Counted from the first letter of the stretch, positions 35,501 to 46,849 are shown. The stretch is 64,000 nucleotides of DNA from Ligustrum vulgare (GCA_963555705.1 OY743181.1:22076513-22140512); one strand, 5' to 3'. Program-made: numbers and translations. Notes: generated by a model from the sequence alone, not told the origin.

Positions 35501-37324
35501 AAGATTAGAGTAGTATTTACGAATATTTGATAATATAACATCCATTTTGATGGATATAATCTTCTTCCCAAATGATTTATTTAAATGCATTATTTAACGC
35601 GTAAAAGAGTGATGGCTCCGCGTGTTATTGATTCCACCAAGAAAAGGGAAAAGATTTGTAATCAAAAGATGGGGACAATGATCATTTCCTTGTGATTTCG
35701 GTCTAATCACCTTTTTAGATATGATAAATCAAGGTATACTGATTTATAAATTCGAACAAGTAAATATTGTATTGAACCAGAAGTTCATACGTACAAGTGA
35801 AATATGTATATAGTATCGAACCAGAAGTTCATAAGTGAAATATACATTGTATTGAACCAGAAGTTCATCGATATTGTATTGAACCAAATATTCATACATA
35901 GGAGTGAAATAAAACCGTATTGAACCAAAAGTTCTATAGTGAACGGTTATATAATCCCGATTAAAAACTTCAAATTATTTGCTATGAGAATAACTTGTTT
36001 AGAAATTGTTTATCATACAACAATATTCTATGTCAAACAGGGATTAGCTCAAGAAGCTTTATGATTTCTAAGAAGTACAATATGTATACACTCCACCAAA
36101 ATGCACTCAGATATATGATTGAGATATGTTGCTGCATTTTTAGTCGATTGATATAATATAAGATTTGTGAACATTATGTGGAAAACACGCCTGAAGCATA
36201 ATTATACCTGAAGTATAATGACAATTAATTCCAAAAACAAATATATCTTGAATAATTGAGATGATCCCTTTGAGGCTAAATACTCATGATGAGTAAAAGC
36301 GATATAGTTAAATAATAAGAGATTTATGTACTTGATGTTATAAAGAGATCTCTATATATTATATTAAGATGAAATGGAAACGATAAATAAATCGAATCAT
36401 ACACAACTCTTTTGTGAAAATGAGGTTGATGAAATTATAATACTTTGGCCAAATATAAAACCACAATGTAGGAATTATTGTTTAAGGATCTGAAGTCCAA
36501 ACACTTAAATGTGTAAAGCCAGTAATTATTTGTACAAATGAAAAATATTACATAGTCGTAAAAGATGACTCGTTGCGCGCAAATTTTTTCATAGAACTGG
36601 CATGACATATGGTGGATAGACTATAATCTAAATCACTAGCTTGAGCTCTTTGATATACCAATGAGTGAGATCAAAATGTATGATTCTCATCTCTATACTT
36701 TGGGAGTATTCTTTGATGTACCAGTTGATCGCGGTACGTTGAGATTTTAAGTAAAATGATTATAGATTATATGTCAAAATTGATATCTATTTCAATGATT
36801 GATTATACTTATGCATATTGTGATACATGTATAATCACTAAAATATTTAATATACCCAGAATAGTATCACTAAAGAATGATACAAATGACCACATGATAT
36901 AATATGTTGAAATTGAAATTGGAGTGTACCATTTTTGTAAAAATATATCTGGGCAACTGATTATTCACCAGAAGTAAATTCGAAAAATTCACTAGAATGA
37001 ATTCGAAAATGAATATTTAATTATTTTGAAGTGGATTCAAAATGAATTTAATTATTCACCAGAAGTGAATTTGGAAACGAATAATATTTAGTTATCCACC
37101 AGAAGTGAATTCTAGACATGATTATTCACTAGAAGTGAATCAATTCTGAATTTGAAAAATGCAATCGATAAATTAAGAAAACATTGCTTGATATAGCATG
37201 TTATGACATCATGAGCTATGAACGATTTATATAAAGCTCATCATAAATGATATGTTTGATAAAAAGATTCGAGATTGCATCAATATATTTATGATATTCC
37301 ATGAAAGGAATAAATACTCGCTGC

Positions 37325-38010
37325 AGTTTTTTTCCCTTAGCTGAGGTTTTGTCCTACAGAGTTTTCCTAGAAAGGTTTTTAATGAATCATCAATTGTGAC
37401 GTATTAATGAGAATAATGTACTCTTTTTTTCTTTAGCTAAGGTTTTGTCCCACGGGATTTTCCTAGTAAGGTTTTTGAGGTATTATCACAACTATCTATT
37501 AACTATAATTCAGCAACACATTTTTGTACTGGAATGACATCAACAAATGAAGAAAATCATAGACATCTTATGAAGAATGTTATGATATCGGTTACACACA
37601 ATGAGATTTCTATATATATACATATTTCAGACGAAAGATGATAGAAATGTTCAAGAAGCTTATGAATACTTGATTGCACACTTCAGGGAGAGAATCTTGC
37701 TGTACTCTTTATCCTTCGTCGAGGTTTTGTATTACTAGGTTTTTCTGACAATGTTTTAACGAGGTAGCGGCTGTACTCTTTTTCCTTGGTTCAGGTTTTA
37801 TCCCACTGAATTTCACTGACAATGTTTTAATGAGGCAGCACTTCAAAATTTCAAACTTCAGAACATGATTTGTTCTACTTATCATTTGATGTCATTTCGA
37901 CAGTGGACTCAATGATTCTCGATGACCAATATCAGGGGAAGCAACTGTACTCTTTTTCCATCGCTCAAGTTTTATCCAACTAGATTTTCTTAGCGAGGTT
38001 TTAACGAGGC
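37325..38010 (+). repeat. Five copies of the copia 3'-region motif
   Basis: Copies begin near 37325, 37422, 37702, 37770 and 37949. Each reads approximately TACTCTTTTTCCTT, a short variable part, GGTTTTATCCCACT, then GTTTTAATGAGGCA. The motif is known to precede the purine tract in several plant copia families, usually repeated. Confidence 0.75.
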
Positions 38011-38034
38011 AAACAATTGCGTAATGGGTCATTC

Positions 38035-38043
38035 AAGGGGGAG
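38035..38043 (+). other. Polypurine tract of the 31961-41577 element
   Basis: AAGGGGGAG immediately before the 3' LTR start TGTTGTAAAATATACATT. Confidence 0.85.
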
Positions 38044-38147
38044 TGTTGTAAAATATACATTTTATATATATATATATTGTGAATGACCATTATATCCTTG
38101 TAAACTTTACATATTATAATTGTGTCAATGATCACCCCTATAATAGG

Positions 38148-41100
38148 CAGGGGTGGAGGCAGCCCACGTCTATCGCGGTCCATGGACTGCACTGAACTTT
38201 TGGGCTGCCCCGGTAAGCCCAAAAAAAAATAAATTTTTTTTTTCGTAAATAAGGAAGAACCAGCCCAAACACTGAAACACGCATTATTTTCAGAACAATC
38301 AGTGAATCATTGTTACCTTTCTCAACTTCTTCAAAAAGTCAACTCAAACCACCGTTCCCGCCGCCGTCAAGACCATCACTGTCGTCGCCGAGTTCTTGCT
38401 CCGACTCCAACCAGTAGAACTCAAAACTTCCGCTCATCCGCTGCTCAGCTGCTGGCCTGGGTCTGCTTCCTCCTTCACAACTCCGCCGGCGCTAGGTCTG
38501 CTTCAGTAAGTAGTTTTTTTTTTCTTTTTTTATTAATATATGAAAAACGGAGATAGAAGAAGTTAGAGATTGAAGAATGAAGACAACCATTATTTTATCA
38601 TTTTATATTGAAGAATGAAGACAACCATTTAATATATTGTTGACTGCGCCTGTGCATGTGGCTGTGTGCGTAAATGGTGTTATATAATTATATTGTTTTC
38701 TCCAATTTTTTATTTGTTGAACATATTTAACTTTATACGTATTTTATTTGTGCCCATTTTATGCCTATCTTATATTGATACTAGTAATTAGTTTTGTGAA
38801 GATAATATTGATTTGGCATTTGGGGATATTTTTAATATATTTAATTAACTTGGTTTCAATTTTCGTTATTTGAGATTTGTGACTTCTAATTGGTATTTTT
38901 TGAGTTTGTTTAATTTGAGATTTGTGGTTTCTAGTTTTTGAAATTTATTTATGAGTTTCTAATTATAACTTGTTTATTGCAGTAGGAAAAAATCATGTCC
39001 ACCATAGATAAATTTTTTAAAAGAAAATGTCCAGTAGAAGGAAATATTGATGAGGGGACTTCAATTAGAATGGATGTTGATGTTACACAACTTCCCGCTG
39101 ATCATGAAAATAGAATGGATGTTGATCTTGCACAACTTCCCACCGATCCTGGATTAAGAACCCCAATTTCAAATTACAATATTAATATCCGTGATCAAGT
39201 TCGAAGAGCATATTTGCCAAAGGGGTGTTTGTCAACCTTTAGATCATGTATTCCCAAGATGACAGTTCGGACCTTCCCATTTTAGACGATTCCAATCGTC
39301 TTGGTTTAATGAATTTGGTAGTTGGTTGGAGTACAGTATAGAAAAAAGATGCTGCTTATTGTTTGTATTGTTATCTTTTCAAATCAAGTCATGGTAATCA
39401 AGGAGGAGGTGAATCTTTTGTTAGAGAAGGATTCACGTGTTGAAAAAATAAAGACATGTTTTGACTTCATATGGGAAAGCATGACAGTGAACATAATAAA
39501 GCTTGAATGAGTTGTGATGTATTAATGAATCAAGACCAACACATACATTCGATTTTGCATAAGCAATCAACACAAGCACGTAGTGATTATCGCATTCGTC
39601 TTGAGGCATCAATTGATTGTGTTAGAGTTCTGTTGCGTCAAGGGTTATCATTTCGGGGCCACGATGAATTTGAAGGTTCTCTCAATCCAAGTAACTTCCT
39701 AGTTCAATTGCAATTTCTTTTTGATCATAATGATGATATTAAAGCTGTGGTATTGGGAAATGTTCCTAAAAATTGTAAATTAACGTCTCCTGATATTCAG
39801 AAAGACATAGTGAGTGCTTATGCTATTGAAACGATTAATGTTATTATCAAAGATGTTGGTGATTCAATGTTCTCAATTCTTGTTGATGAATCTCGTGATG
39901 TATCAATGAAGGAGCAAATGTCAGTTGTCCTAGGTTATGTGGATAGTAGTGGACATGTGAATGAACGTTTGATAGGGGTTGAACATGTTAGCAGTACCAC
40001 AGCTATATCACTTAAGGCTGCAATTGATATGCTATTTTCTAGACATAATTTGAGCATAACTAGGTTGAGAGGACAGGGTTATGATGGGGCAGGTAATATG
40101 CAAGGTAAGTTCAATGGTCTGAAAGCACTCATTTTGAAGGAGAACTCATATGTCTTTTACATACATCGTTTTGCTCATCAACTTCAGCTAGCTCTTGTAG
40201 CTATGGCAAAGAAGAATATTCCAATTTCTAATTTCTTTCGTGTGGTTGGTGATGTTGTAAATGTCATTGGAGCATCTTGCAAGCGTTCTGATCTGCTTAG
40301 AGAGAAACATTCAGACTTTATCGTTGAGGCATTGGAGAGATGCTGTGTTTTAAGTGGACGGGGACTTAATCAAGAAACTACTCTTCAGCGTTTTGGTGAT
40401 ACACGTTGGGGATCACATTATAATTCTTTGATCAGTTTGCTTTAGATGTTCTCTACTGTTGGTAATGTACTTGAATTTATTTCAGAAGACGGATCTAGTT
40501 CTGGTGATCAAAAAAGTGAGGCATTTAATTTATTGGAGTCGATACATTTGTTTGATTTTGCATTTAATCTACATTTGATGAAAAAGCGTTAGGAGTTTCG
40601 AATGAGTTGTCAAAGACATTACAATTGAAAGATCAAGATATTGTAAATGCAATGGGATTGGTGAAAATATGCAAACAACGACTCCAACTGATGAGAGACA
40701 ACGGGTGGGATTTGTTTTTGGAAGAAGTGCATTCTTTTTGTCAGCGATATCACCTTGATGTTCCTAATATGGATGATGTGTTTATACGCAGTGCACCTCG
40801 TGGTCGTCCTCAACGTAATCCACCACCAGAAGTGACAAATTTACATCATTACTGTGTAGATTTATTCTACGCTATCATTGATTTGCAAGATTGATTGAAC
40901 TTGCGGAGTTTTACAAAGAAGATTTTTCAAAATTTGATCTTCTCACACTTGATGATCAACTTGAAACTTATATTTTTGATATGCGCTCTAACAACGCATT
41001 TCAAGAATTGAAAGGCCTTGGTGATCTTGCGGAGAAGTTGGTAATGACAAAGAAAAATAAGGTATATCCATTAGTTTATAAGCTTTTGACTTTGGCGCTA

Positions 41101-41472
41101 ATTCTACCAGTTGCTACAGCTATTGTTGAGAGAGTATTTTCTGCAATGAGCATTGTGAAGGATAGATTGCGCAATCGAATGGGTGATGAGTGGATGAATG
41201 ACAACCTTGTTGTTTATGTAGAGAAAAATATATCTTTGAAGATTGATAATGAAGCTATTGTACAAAGATTTCAAAGTATGAAAACTCGCAAGGAACGATT
41301 TTAAGGTACTTTATTTGAGTTGAGATTTATTTACTTGTCATTTGTAAAATTAAGTTTTCTCTATTTGGTTTAATTTTTCTAAAAAAAAATAAATTTCGAG
41401 GGCGCCGTCCCTCCCCCCCCCACGCTATTTAATTTTAGCCCGCACTGACTTGAAATTCTGGCTCCGCCCCTG
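38148..41472 (+). mobile_element. hAT transposon with decayed transposase
   Basis: 3325 bp, with ends CAGGGGTGGAGGCAG and the complement of CAGGGGCGGAGCCAG (13 of 15) and a perfect 8-bp duplication ATAATAGG (38140-38147, 41473-41480). It encodes a transposase of the zinc-finger MYM-type 1-like / DUF4371 hAT group. It is nested in the 3' LTR of a copia-type element. Confidence 0.92.
38995..41304 (+). pseudogene. hAT transposase (DUF4371 / hAT C-terminal dimerisation), broken
   Basis: The start MSTIDKFFKRKCP is typical of this group and is followed by two near-identical 16-residue stretches (MDVDVTQLPADHENR / MDVDLAQLPTDPGLR). The RNase H-like core includes ILVDESRDVS (about 39880), RGQGYDGAGNMQG (about 40070) and RFGDTRWGSHY (about 40390). 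The C-terminal dimerisation region reads LALILPVATAIVERVFSAM (about 41095-41150). There are frameshifts between 39230 and 39510, and stops at 40443, near 40590 and at 40892. Some stops stand where relatives have Trp (TGG to TGA or TAG), as expected from cytosine deamination. It binds and cuts element ends in intact relatives. Confidence 0.9.
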
Positions 41473-41666
41473 ATAATAGGGACTTAAATTTGTAAAATTA
41501 CACACATTTAATGAGAAGCATTTCTCTCATTTTCTCTGCCTTTCTTTTTTATTCTTCTAGAAATTGATAGTTTTACAACTCAATCATTTGTATACTATTT
41601 TTTTTATCAATCATTTGTATTTGTATACTATTTAAACCCCGTTATTCAAAAATAAAAACACTAAAT

Positions 41667-44348
41667 TTGCCATTGCCCATGAAAGCCTTGTGCAGTATCG
41701 TAACCAATGGAAGCAAGGAGCTTTACACTTCAATCTCTAAAGCATTAACTTCGGCGACAAACCTGAAAGACCTCCAAAAAATCCATTCCTTTATAATCGC
41801 TTTTGGTTTAGAAAGGTCCGTGTTTTTCTCGGGCAAATTAATGTCTAAATACTCCCAGTTCAAAGATCCACACTCGTCTGTATGTATCTTTCGTGTAAAT
41901 TCACCCACAAACAATGTATATATGTGGAACACACTTATTAGAGCAATGACACATAATGGTTTATTTACAGAAGCATTAGAGTTTTACGCACAGATGAGAC
42001 AATCCAACGTTGAACCCGATAAACATACTTTTCCTTCTGTTATTAACGCGTGCGGGAGTCTAATCGATTTGAATATGGGGAATCTGGTTCACAAGCATGT
42101 TCTAAAAATGGGTTTCAAATCCGATTTGTATATTAATAATGCACTGATCGATATGTATTCAAGGTGTAACGTATTGGCCAAAGCACAACAAGTGTTCGAT
42201 GAAATGCCTCATAGAGATCTGGTTACTTGGAATAGTCTGATCTCAGGTTATAGCTCAAATGGTTATTATGAAGAGGCATTGGAAACATATTATCAATTAA
42301 GAATGTCGGGTTTAGTGCTTGACTTGTTTACATTTTCGAGTATTTTACAAGCGTGTAGTGGATTAGGGGAGGTTGAGGAGGGCCAGATAGTTCATGGTTT
42401 TGTGGAAAAGATTGGGACTAGGAAGGACGTGATTGTCTGCAACGGGTTGCTTTCTATGTATTTTAAATTTGATAGGTTAACGGAGTGTTGGAGGATTTTT
42501 TATGAGATGGTTGTTAAAGACACTGTCACTTGGAATACCATGATTTGTGGGTATTCCGAGTCTGGTTTGTACGGAGAGTCTATCAGGTTGTTTTTGGAAA
42601 TGGCGAGTCAATTTAAACCTGATATGTTGACAATAACATCTGTTCTTCGTGCATGCGCTTACATTGGGAACCTAAGGTTGGGAAGATATGTCCACGTCTA
42701 TATGGTTAAGAATGGATATGAATGTGATACTATGGCTAGTAATATTATCATTAACATGTATGCCAAATGCGGTGATTTAATGGGTTCAAGGCGAGTTTTT
42801 GAGAGCATGAGAACTAAAGATTCGGTATCATGGAACACAATAATGAACGGTTATATTGAGAATGGACTTCATAATGAAGCAATGGAGCATTTTAGGAGGA
42901 TGAGGATGAATTTGCAACCTGATTCTGTTACTTTTGTGACACTTCTATCTAATTGTACACAATTGATAAACTTAGAATGGGCAAAGGAACTGCATTGTGA
43001 TATAACAAAGCTAGGATATGATTTTGTTCAAGTTGTGGGTAATGCTCTTGTTGATGCATATGCCAAATGTGGAGCAATGGAGGATTCACTAAAACAATTT
43101 GAAAACATGGAAATTCGGGACATAGTAACATGGAATATTATTATTGCTGCATCTGGTCATTCTAAGGATAGTAATCTAGGTTTCAGAATGGTCAGTAGGA
43201 TGAGAATGGAGAAACTGATGCCAGATATACCTACGTTATTAAGTACGTTGCCTTTATGTTCCTTGCTTAGTGCTAAAAGACAAGGGAAGGAGGTGCATGG
43301 CTACATTTTCAAATTGGGTTTTGAATCAAATGTTCCAATTAGCAATGCTTTGATTGAAATGTATTCAAACACTGGTTGTTTAAAGAATTCAGTATTGGTA
43401 TTTGACAAAATGAAAAAAAGAGATGTAGTTACATGGACAGCATTGATTTCCGGATATGGAATGTACGGTGAAGGAAGGAAAGCTCTTAGAACTTTTGAGG
43501 AGATGAAGGCGGCTGGTGTTGTTCCTGATCACATTGTGTTTATTGCTATCATATATGCATGTAGCCATTCTGGTTTAGTGGAAGAAGGGCGGGATTGTTT
43601 TAATCAAATGAAGAAAGACTACACTATTGAGCCTAGGCTTGAACATTATGCTTGTGTAGTTGACCTTCTGTCACGATCTGGTCTCTTAGCTGAAGCAGAA
43701 GAGTTTATTTTTTCCATGCCATTTAAACCAGATGCAAGTATATGGGGATCTTTACTTAGTGCTTGCAGAACAATAGGAGACATTGAAATTGCAGAGAGAG
43801 TGTCAGAGCGCATTATTCAATTGAACTCAGACGATCCAGGATATCATGTATTAGCCTCAAATGTGTATGCTTCCTTGGGAAAGTGGGACCAAGTGAGGAT
43901 GATACGTACATCCTTAAGAGCTAGAGGACTCAAAAAGGATCCTGGATGTAGCTGGGTGGAGGTTCAAAATAGTGTTTACTACTTTGGTTCTGGCGATCAG
44001 TTCTTTGAACAATACAAGGAAGTCAATAAGTTACTAGAGGTTTTTTCTGGATTAATGGCCAAGGAAGGCTATGTTGCTGATGTTAAATTTGTTTTGCATG
44101 ACATTGAGAAAGATGAGAAAATGGACATGCTTTGTGGCCATAGTGAAAGGCTTGCCATAGCATTTGCATTGTTGAACACAAAGCCTGGTACTCCTTTGCA
44201 GATAATGAAAAATCTCCGTGTTTGCAGGGATTGCCACACTGTGATGAAGCACGTATCGAAGATTGTCAATCGGGAAATATTAGTCAGAGATGCCAATCGC
44301 TTTCATTTATTTAAGGATGGAACGTGTAATTGTGGAGACCACTGGTAA
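41667..44348 (+). CDS. DYW-class PPR protein, orthologue of Arabidopsis At3g03580
   Basis: A single intact exon of 893 residues; the Arabidopsis counterpart has about 880. It consists of PLS-type pentatricopeptide repeats (about residues 50-680, e.g. NALIDMYSRC, VTWNSLISGYS, NVYAKCG-type units), E/E+ motifs and a C-terminal DYW domain. PPR repeats bind organellar RNA base by base, and DYW is the C-to-U editing deaminase. The zinc and catalytic signature is complete: H825-S-E827 and C853-x-x-C856-H857, then HLFKDGTCNC. The last three residues are DHW instead of DYW. Met1 or Met5 could start; the N terminus may hold an organelle target peptide but none is obvious. The start codon lies 89 bp after a copia LTR. 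It is probably functional. Confidence 0.95.
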   Translation: MPLPMKALCSIVTNGSKELYTSISKALTSATNLKDLQKIHSFIIAFGLERSVFFSGKLMSKYSQFKDPHSSVCIFRVNSPTNNVYMWNTLIRAMTHNGLFTEALEFYAQMRQSNVEPDKHTFPSVINACGSLIDLNMGNLVHKHVLKMGFKSDLYINNALIDMYSRCNVLAKAQQVFDEMPHRDLVTWNSLISGYSSNGYYEEALETYYQLRMSGLVLDLFTFSSILQACSGLGEVEEGQIVHGFVEKIGTRKDVIVCNGLLSMYFKFDRLTECWRIFYEMVVKDTVTWNTMICGYSESGLYGESIRLFLEMASQFKPDMLTITSVLRACAYIGNLRLGRYVHVYMVKNGYECDTMASNIIINMYAKCGDLMGSRRVFESMRTKDSVSWNTIMNGYIENGLHNEAMEHFRRMRMNLQPDSVTFVTLLSNCTQLINLEWAKELHCDITKLGYDFVQVVGNALVDAYAKCGAMEDSLKQFENMEIRDIVTWNIIIAASGHSKDSNLGFRMVSRMRMEKLMPDIPTLLSTLPLCSLLSAKRQGKEVHGYIFKLGFESNVPISNALIEMYSNTGCLKNSVLVFDKMKKRDVVTWTALISGYGMYGEGRKALRTFEEMKAAGVVPDHIVFIAIIYACSHSGLVEEGRDCFNQMKKDYTIEPRLEHYACVVDLLSRSGLLAEAEEFIFSMPFKPDASIWGSLLSACRTIGDIEIAERVSERIIQLNSDDPGYHVLASNVYASLGKWDQVRMIRTSLRARGLKKDPGCSWVEVQNSVYYFGSGDQFFEQYKEVNKLLEVFSGLMAKEGYVADVKFVLHDIEKDEKMDMLCGHSERLAIAFALLNTKPGTPLQIMKNLRVCRDCHTVMKHVSKIVNREILVRDANRFHLFKDGTCNCGDHW

Positions 44349-45802
44349 ACATATATTGGAGGCGTATAGTTTTTTGATGGAGAAAGATCTTTTATACTGG
44401 AAGCATCTTCATATTACATGCTTGGCTTTTGGATATCAGAATCATGCTTCTTTCAGTAACTTCAAATGAAAAGGGTTATAGAGCTGATAAGCCAGACAAT
44501 GTCATCTCTCTACTCAGCTTTTTATTATGTAAAACTTGAATTTAGCGTTTTTACAATGTTTATAATATATCAGTTCAGTAACAGGTACACAGATTCTCAG
44601 CTTTATTGCCAAATAGGAAATCTCCGAATGGTATGGCAGAATTATTTCTTTCTCCATTTGATTTACTTCATGATTTAGCAAATGTAGTTCTGGAAGCTGA
44701 ATTTGTAGTTTTAATAGTTTGATCTCTGTTACCACGCAGACCTTTTCTTGCATTGATGTCCAGAGGTCAAGTAAAATAGAAATATCTGGTGCTTAGTTTG
44801 AGGAGGTAATTGGTCACTTCAACACTACTATTGACAAAAAGGTGACCGACGACTCCTTCGTTCTGCAGTTTAACTCTTTCTACTCAGTAAGGTAAATTAT
44901 AAATGATAGTGTATATGAATTATTTAACTAGAATCTGAAAAAATTGCTTCAACGTTGCATCAATCAAGAAACTACTCATATATAGCATCTTTTCTTAACC
45001 AGTCTACTGATTACGCTGTCATCGAAGGAGCTGTTATTACTTTAGCAATCAGCTTGGTGAATGTTCACTCATTCATTGTTATCTTCTAATGCATGAAACC
45101 TTGCATCTTTGTCAATTTATATTGCCTTCTTCATGGTTATGGTGCCACCTAAGATGGCAAGATGTTATTCAAAAAGAGTATTCTGTAAGATGGCTACTAT
45201 AATCTACTACTTGTTGCATGAGATAATGCTTATGCAATCTCAATGACTTGGATAATTAATGCTATTAAGATTTTATTAGTTGGACTGTATTTCATGACTT
45301 CTTACATTAAGGTAGACAAGTAAGAATGCTGAAGTAATGTCACTAATGCCTTCAAGATTTCAAGTCGCTAACAAGAGTTCACAGCCTACCCGGGATTTGG
45401 ATAGTCTACAACATGTTTATGTGCATAATTCATAACCTCGAATCCTTTGAATATTTTCCCAAAATAAAATATTTCAACAGTGGAATATTTAAACAAATCT
45501 CATTTATTAAAAAGAAAATGTTTGATTTACATATCATGCTTTTATATGATTGAAATATCTAACCGTATATTTGAATGTTGGTTTGCTTTGTTGTTAAGGT
45601 TGCCTAGACTAAAAGCTTTTTCAGTAAGGAATTTCCTCCCCTAGAGATTTTGTTATCTAAATGTTAGTCGTGAAGGGATTTGTTTTCATTTAACAGAGCA
45701 GAAAATTGACATGTTAACTATGATAATATATTCATGTAAATACATAATGGTGCATATTGTTACATCTACTTTTAGTCTAGGTTTGTTTGATTTGATATAA
45801 AT
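44349..45802. other. Intergenic DNA downstream of the PPR gene
   Basis: No gene or clear repeat is recognised. The first few hundred bases probably include the PPR 3' UTR. Confidence 0.5.
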
Positions 45803-45975
45803 TATGTTACGGTGTTTTTGGCAGCCTTGTGACGTACTCCACGCACGAATTGTTTCATTTTGAAGGAGATTTTTGTCCCAGCTGACTGGGGGTGTCCCCA
45901 AGGATTTGAACATCCGACCTCATGATACATGATATGAATTTTGTTGGATATTCCCTGGTACCACTAGAGCAAGTA
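45803..45975 (-). mobile_element. tRNA-derived SINE (left arm of an inverted pair)
   Basis: On the minus strand the head TTGCTCTAGTGG matches an A box and GGTCGGATGTTCAAATCC the B-box region. The end reads CACCGTAACAT. It is about 85% alike to 46120-46295 in opposite orientation. Confidence 0.6.
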
Positions 45976-46119
45976 AATGATCTGACCAACCCGATGTCGT
46001 TAAGTTCGCCTTTCGGCTCATTTAGTTACCACCAACCCTTCGAATTTGCTTCTTATAGCATTGTTGGAATTGGATATTTGTAAATCGGGTCTTTTCTAGC
46101 TCTTGAATACAAAAGGGCC

Positions 46120-46295
46120 CTTGACTAGTTTGCTCTAGTGGTACCAGGGAATACCAAACAAACCTCATATCACGAGGTCAGAGGTTCAAAATTCATGGGA
46201 ACACGCCCAACCAGCTAGGACAAAAATATCCTTCAAAGAGGAAAAAATCGTTTGTTACAGGGCATGTCACAAGGCTGCCAAAAATACCGTAACAT
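46120..46295 (+). mobile_element. tRNA-derived SINE (right arm of an inverted pair)
   Basis: TTGCTCTAGTGGTACCAGGG (A box) is followed by GAGGTCAGAGGTTCAAA (B-box region), ending ACCGTAACAT. With 45803-45975 it forms a 490-bp imperfect palindrome. Confidence 0.6.
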
Positions 46296-46309
46296 ATAAA
46301 ACATGCAAT

Positions 46310-46515
46310 TTTATGTTGACGATACCCAACTCACGAGGCTTACGGTTTGGGGCCCGCATGAGTGTTACGGGCCGCCAACGCACAAATTGTTCAATGTTAA
46401 GTGGGTTCCACTTTTAAGTGGACGCATCCCTGAGGGTGGGGGGTGGGGTTTGAACCAAAAACCTTGTGATATAAGAATTATTGAGGCCTCCCTGATACCA
46501 TTAGAGCAACTAGGA
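46310..46515 (-). mobile_element. Third, more diverged SINE of the same family
   Basis: On the minus strand GTTGCTCTAATGGTATCAGG and AAGGTTTTTGGTTCAAACCC match the A- and B-box regions of the two neighbours. Confidence 0.55.
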
Positions 46516-46849
46516 ATTTTATACAGTACAGATAAAATCACGTATGCATGAAAAACTAGGAATACTTCTATAAATAGCTCCCAAACTCACTTTCTCTTCC
46601 ACTCTCCCTCCAACACTTGCTAATTTTCTATCTCTACTTGGTAAATCTCTTTTTCCTTTTTATATTTTCATTATTTTTCAATTTTTCTTGCCTTAGTACA
46701 TGTATATATATATTTTTTGAGAATTAGTCCTAGACTTTTTAAGAAATGCATTTAGGGAGTTGAGTTGAAAGTCAAGATGCAAGTAGCGATGAGCACGGGG
46801 CTCTCACCCTCTTTTCGGTCCAGCTCGGTGAGCTGGACGGAGTTGCGCC

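Larger units (their letters stand above)
33391..37140 (+). repeat. Dispersed small hairpins with a constant CCAGAAG-like loop
   Basis: Stems differ while the loop is kept: ATGGTA/TACCAT (33391), ATGTACT/AGTACAT (33649), TTTACT/AGTAAA (33672), TGAAC/GTTCA (35773, 35853), GAAC/GTTC (35818), ATTATA/TATAAT (36201), ATTCAC/GTGAAT (37054, 37124). Loops read CCAGAAG, CCAAAAG, CTAGAAG, CCTGAAG or TAGAAG. More decayed members lie between. Confidence 0.7.
31961..41577 (+). mobile_element. Ty1/copia-type LTR element with captured host sequence
   Basis: The 5' LTR is 31961-32150 and the 3' LTR is 38044-41577 (split by a hAT transposon). ATTCA/ACTCA flanks differ at one base. The primer-binding site TTATCAGCACGAG and the purine tract AAGGGGGAG are present. 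The 5.9-kb interior holds no gag-pol that I can recognise. Instead it has an antisense LOG retro-pseudogene, another antisense protein-like stretch, many small hairpins and a fivefold 3' motif typical of some copia families. Confidence 0.82.
38044..41577 (+). repeat. 3' LTR of the 31961-41577 element, split by a hAT transposon
   Basis: 38044-38147 and 41473-41577 together match the 5' LTR. The break falls in the TATA box: the 5' LTR has CTATAAATAGGGG, while here the two halves read CTATAATAGG and ATAATAGGG, the 8-bp overlap being the hAT target duplication. Confidence 0.88.

Noticed and set aside
42949..44296. Minus-strand open frames across the PPR gene
   Set aside because: They are shadows of the intact 893-codon plus-strand gene.
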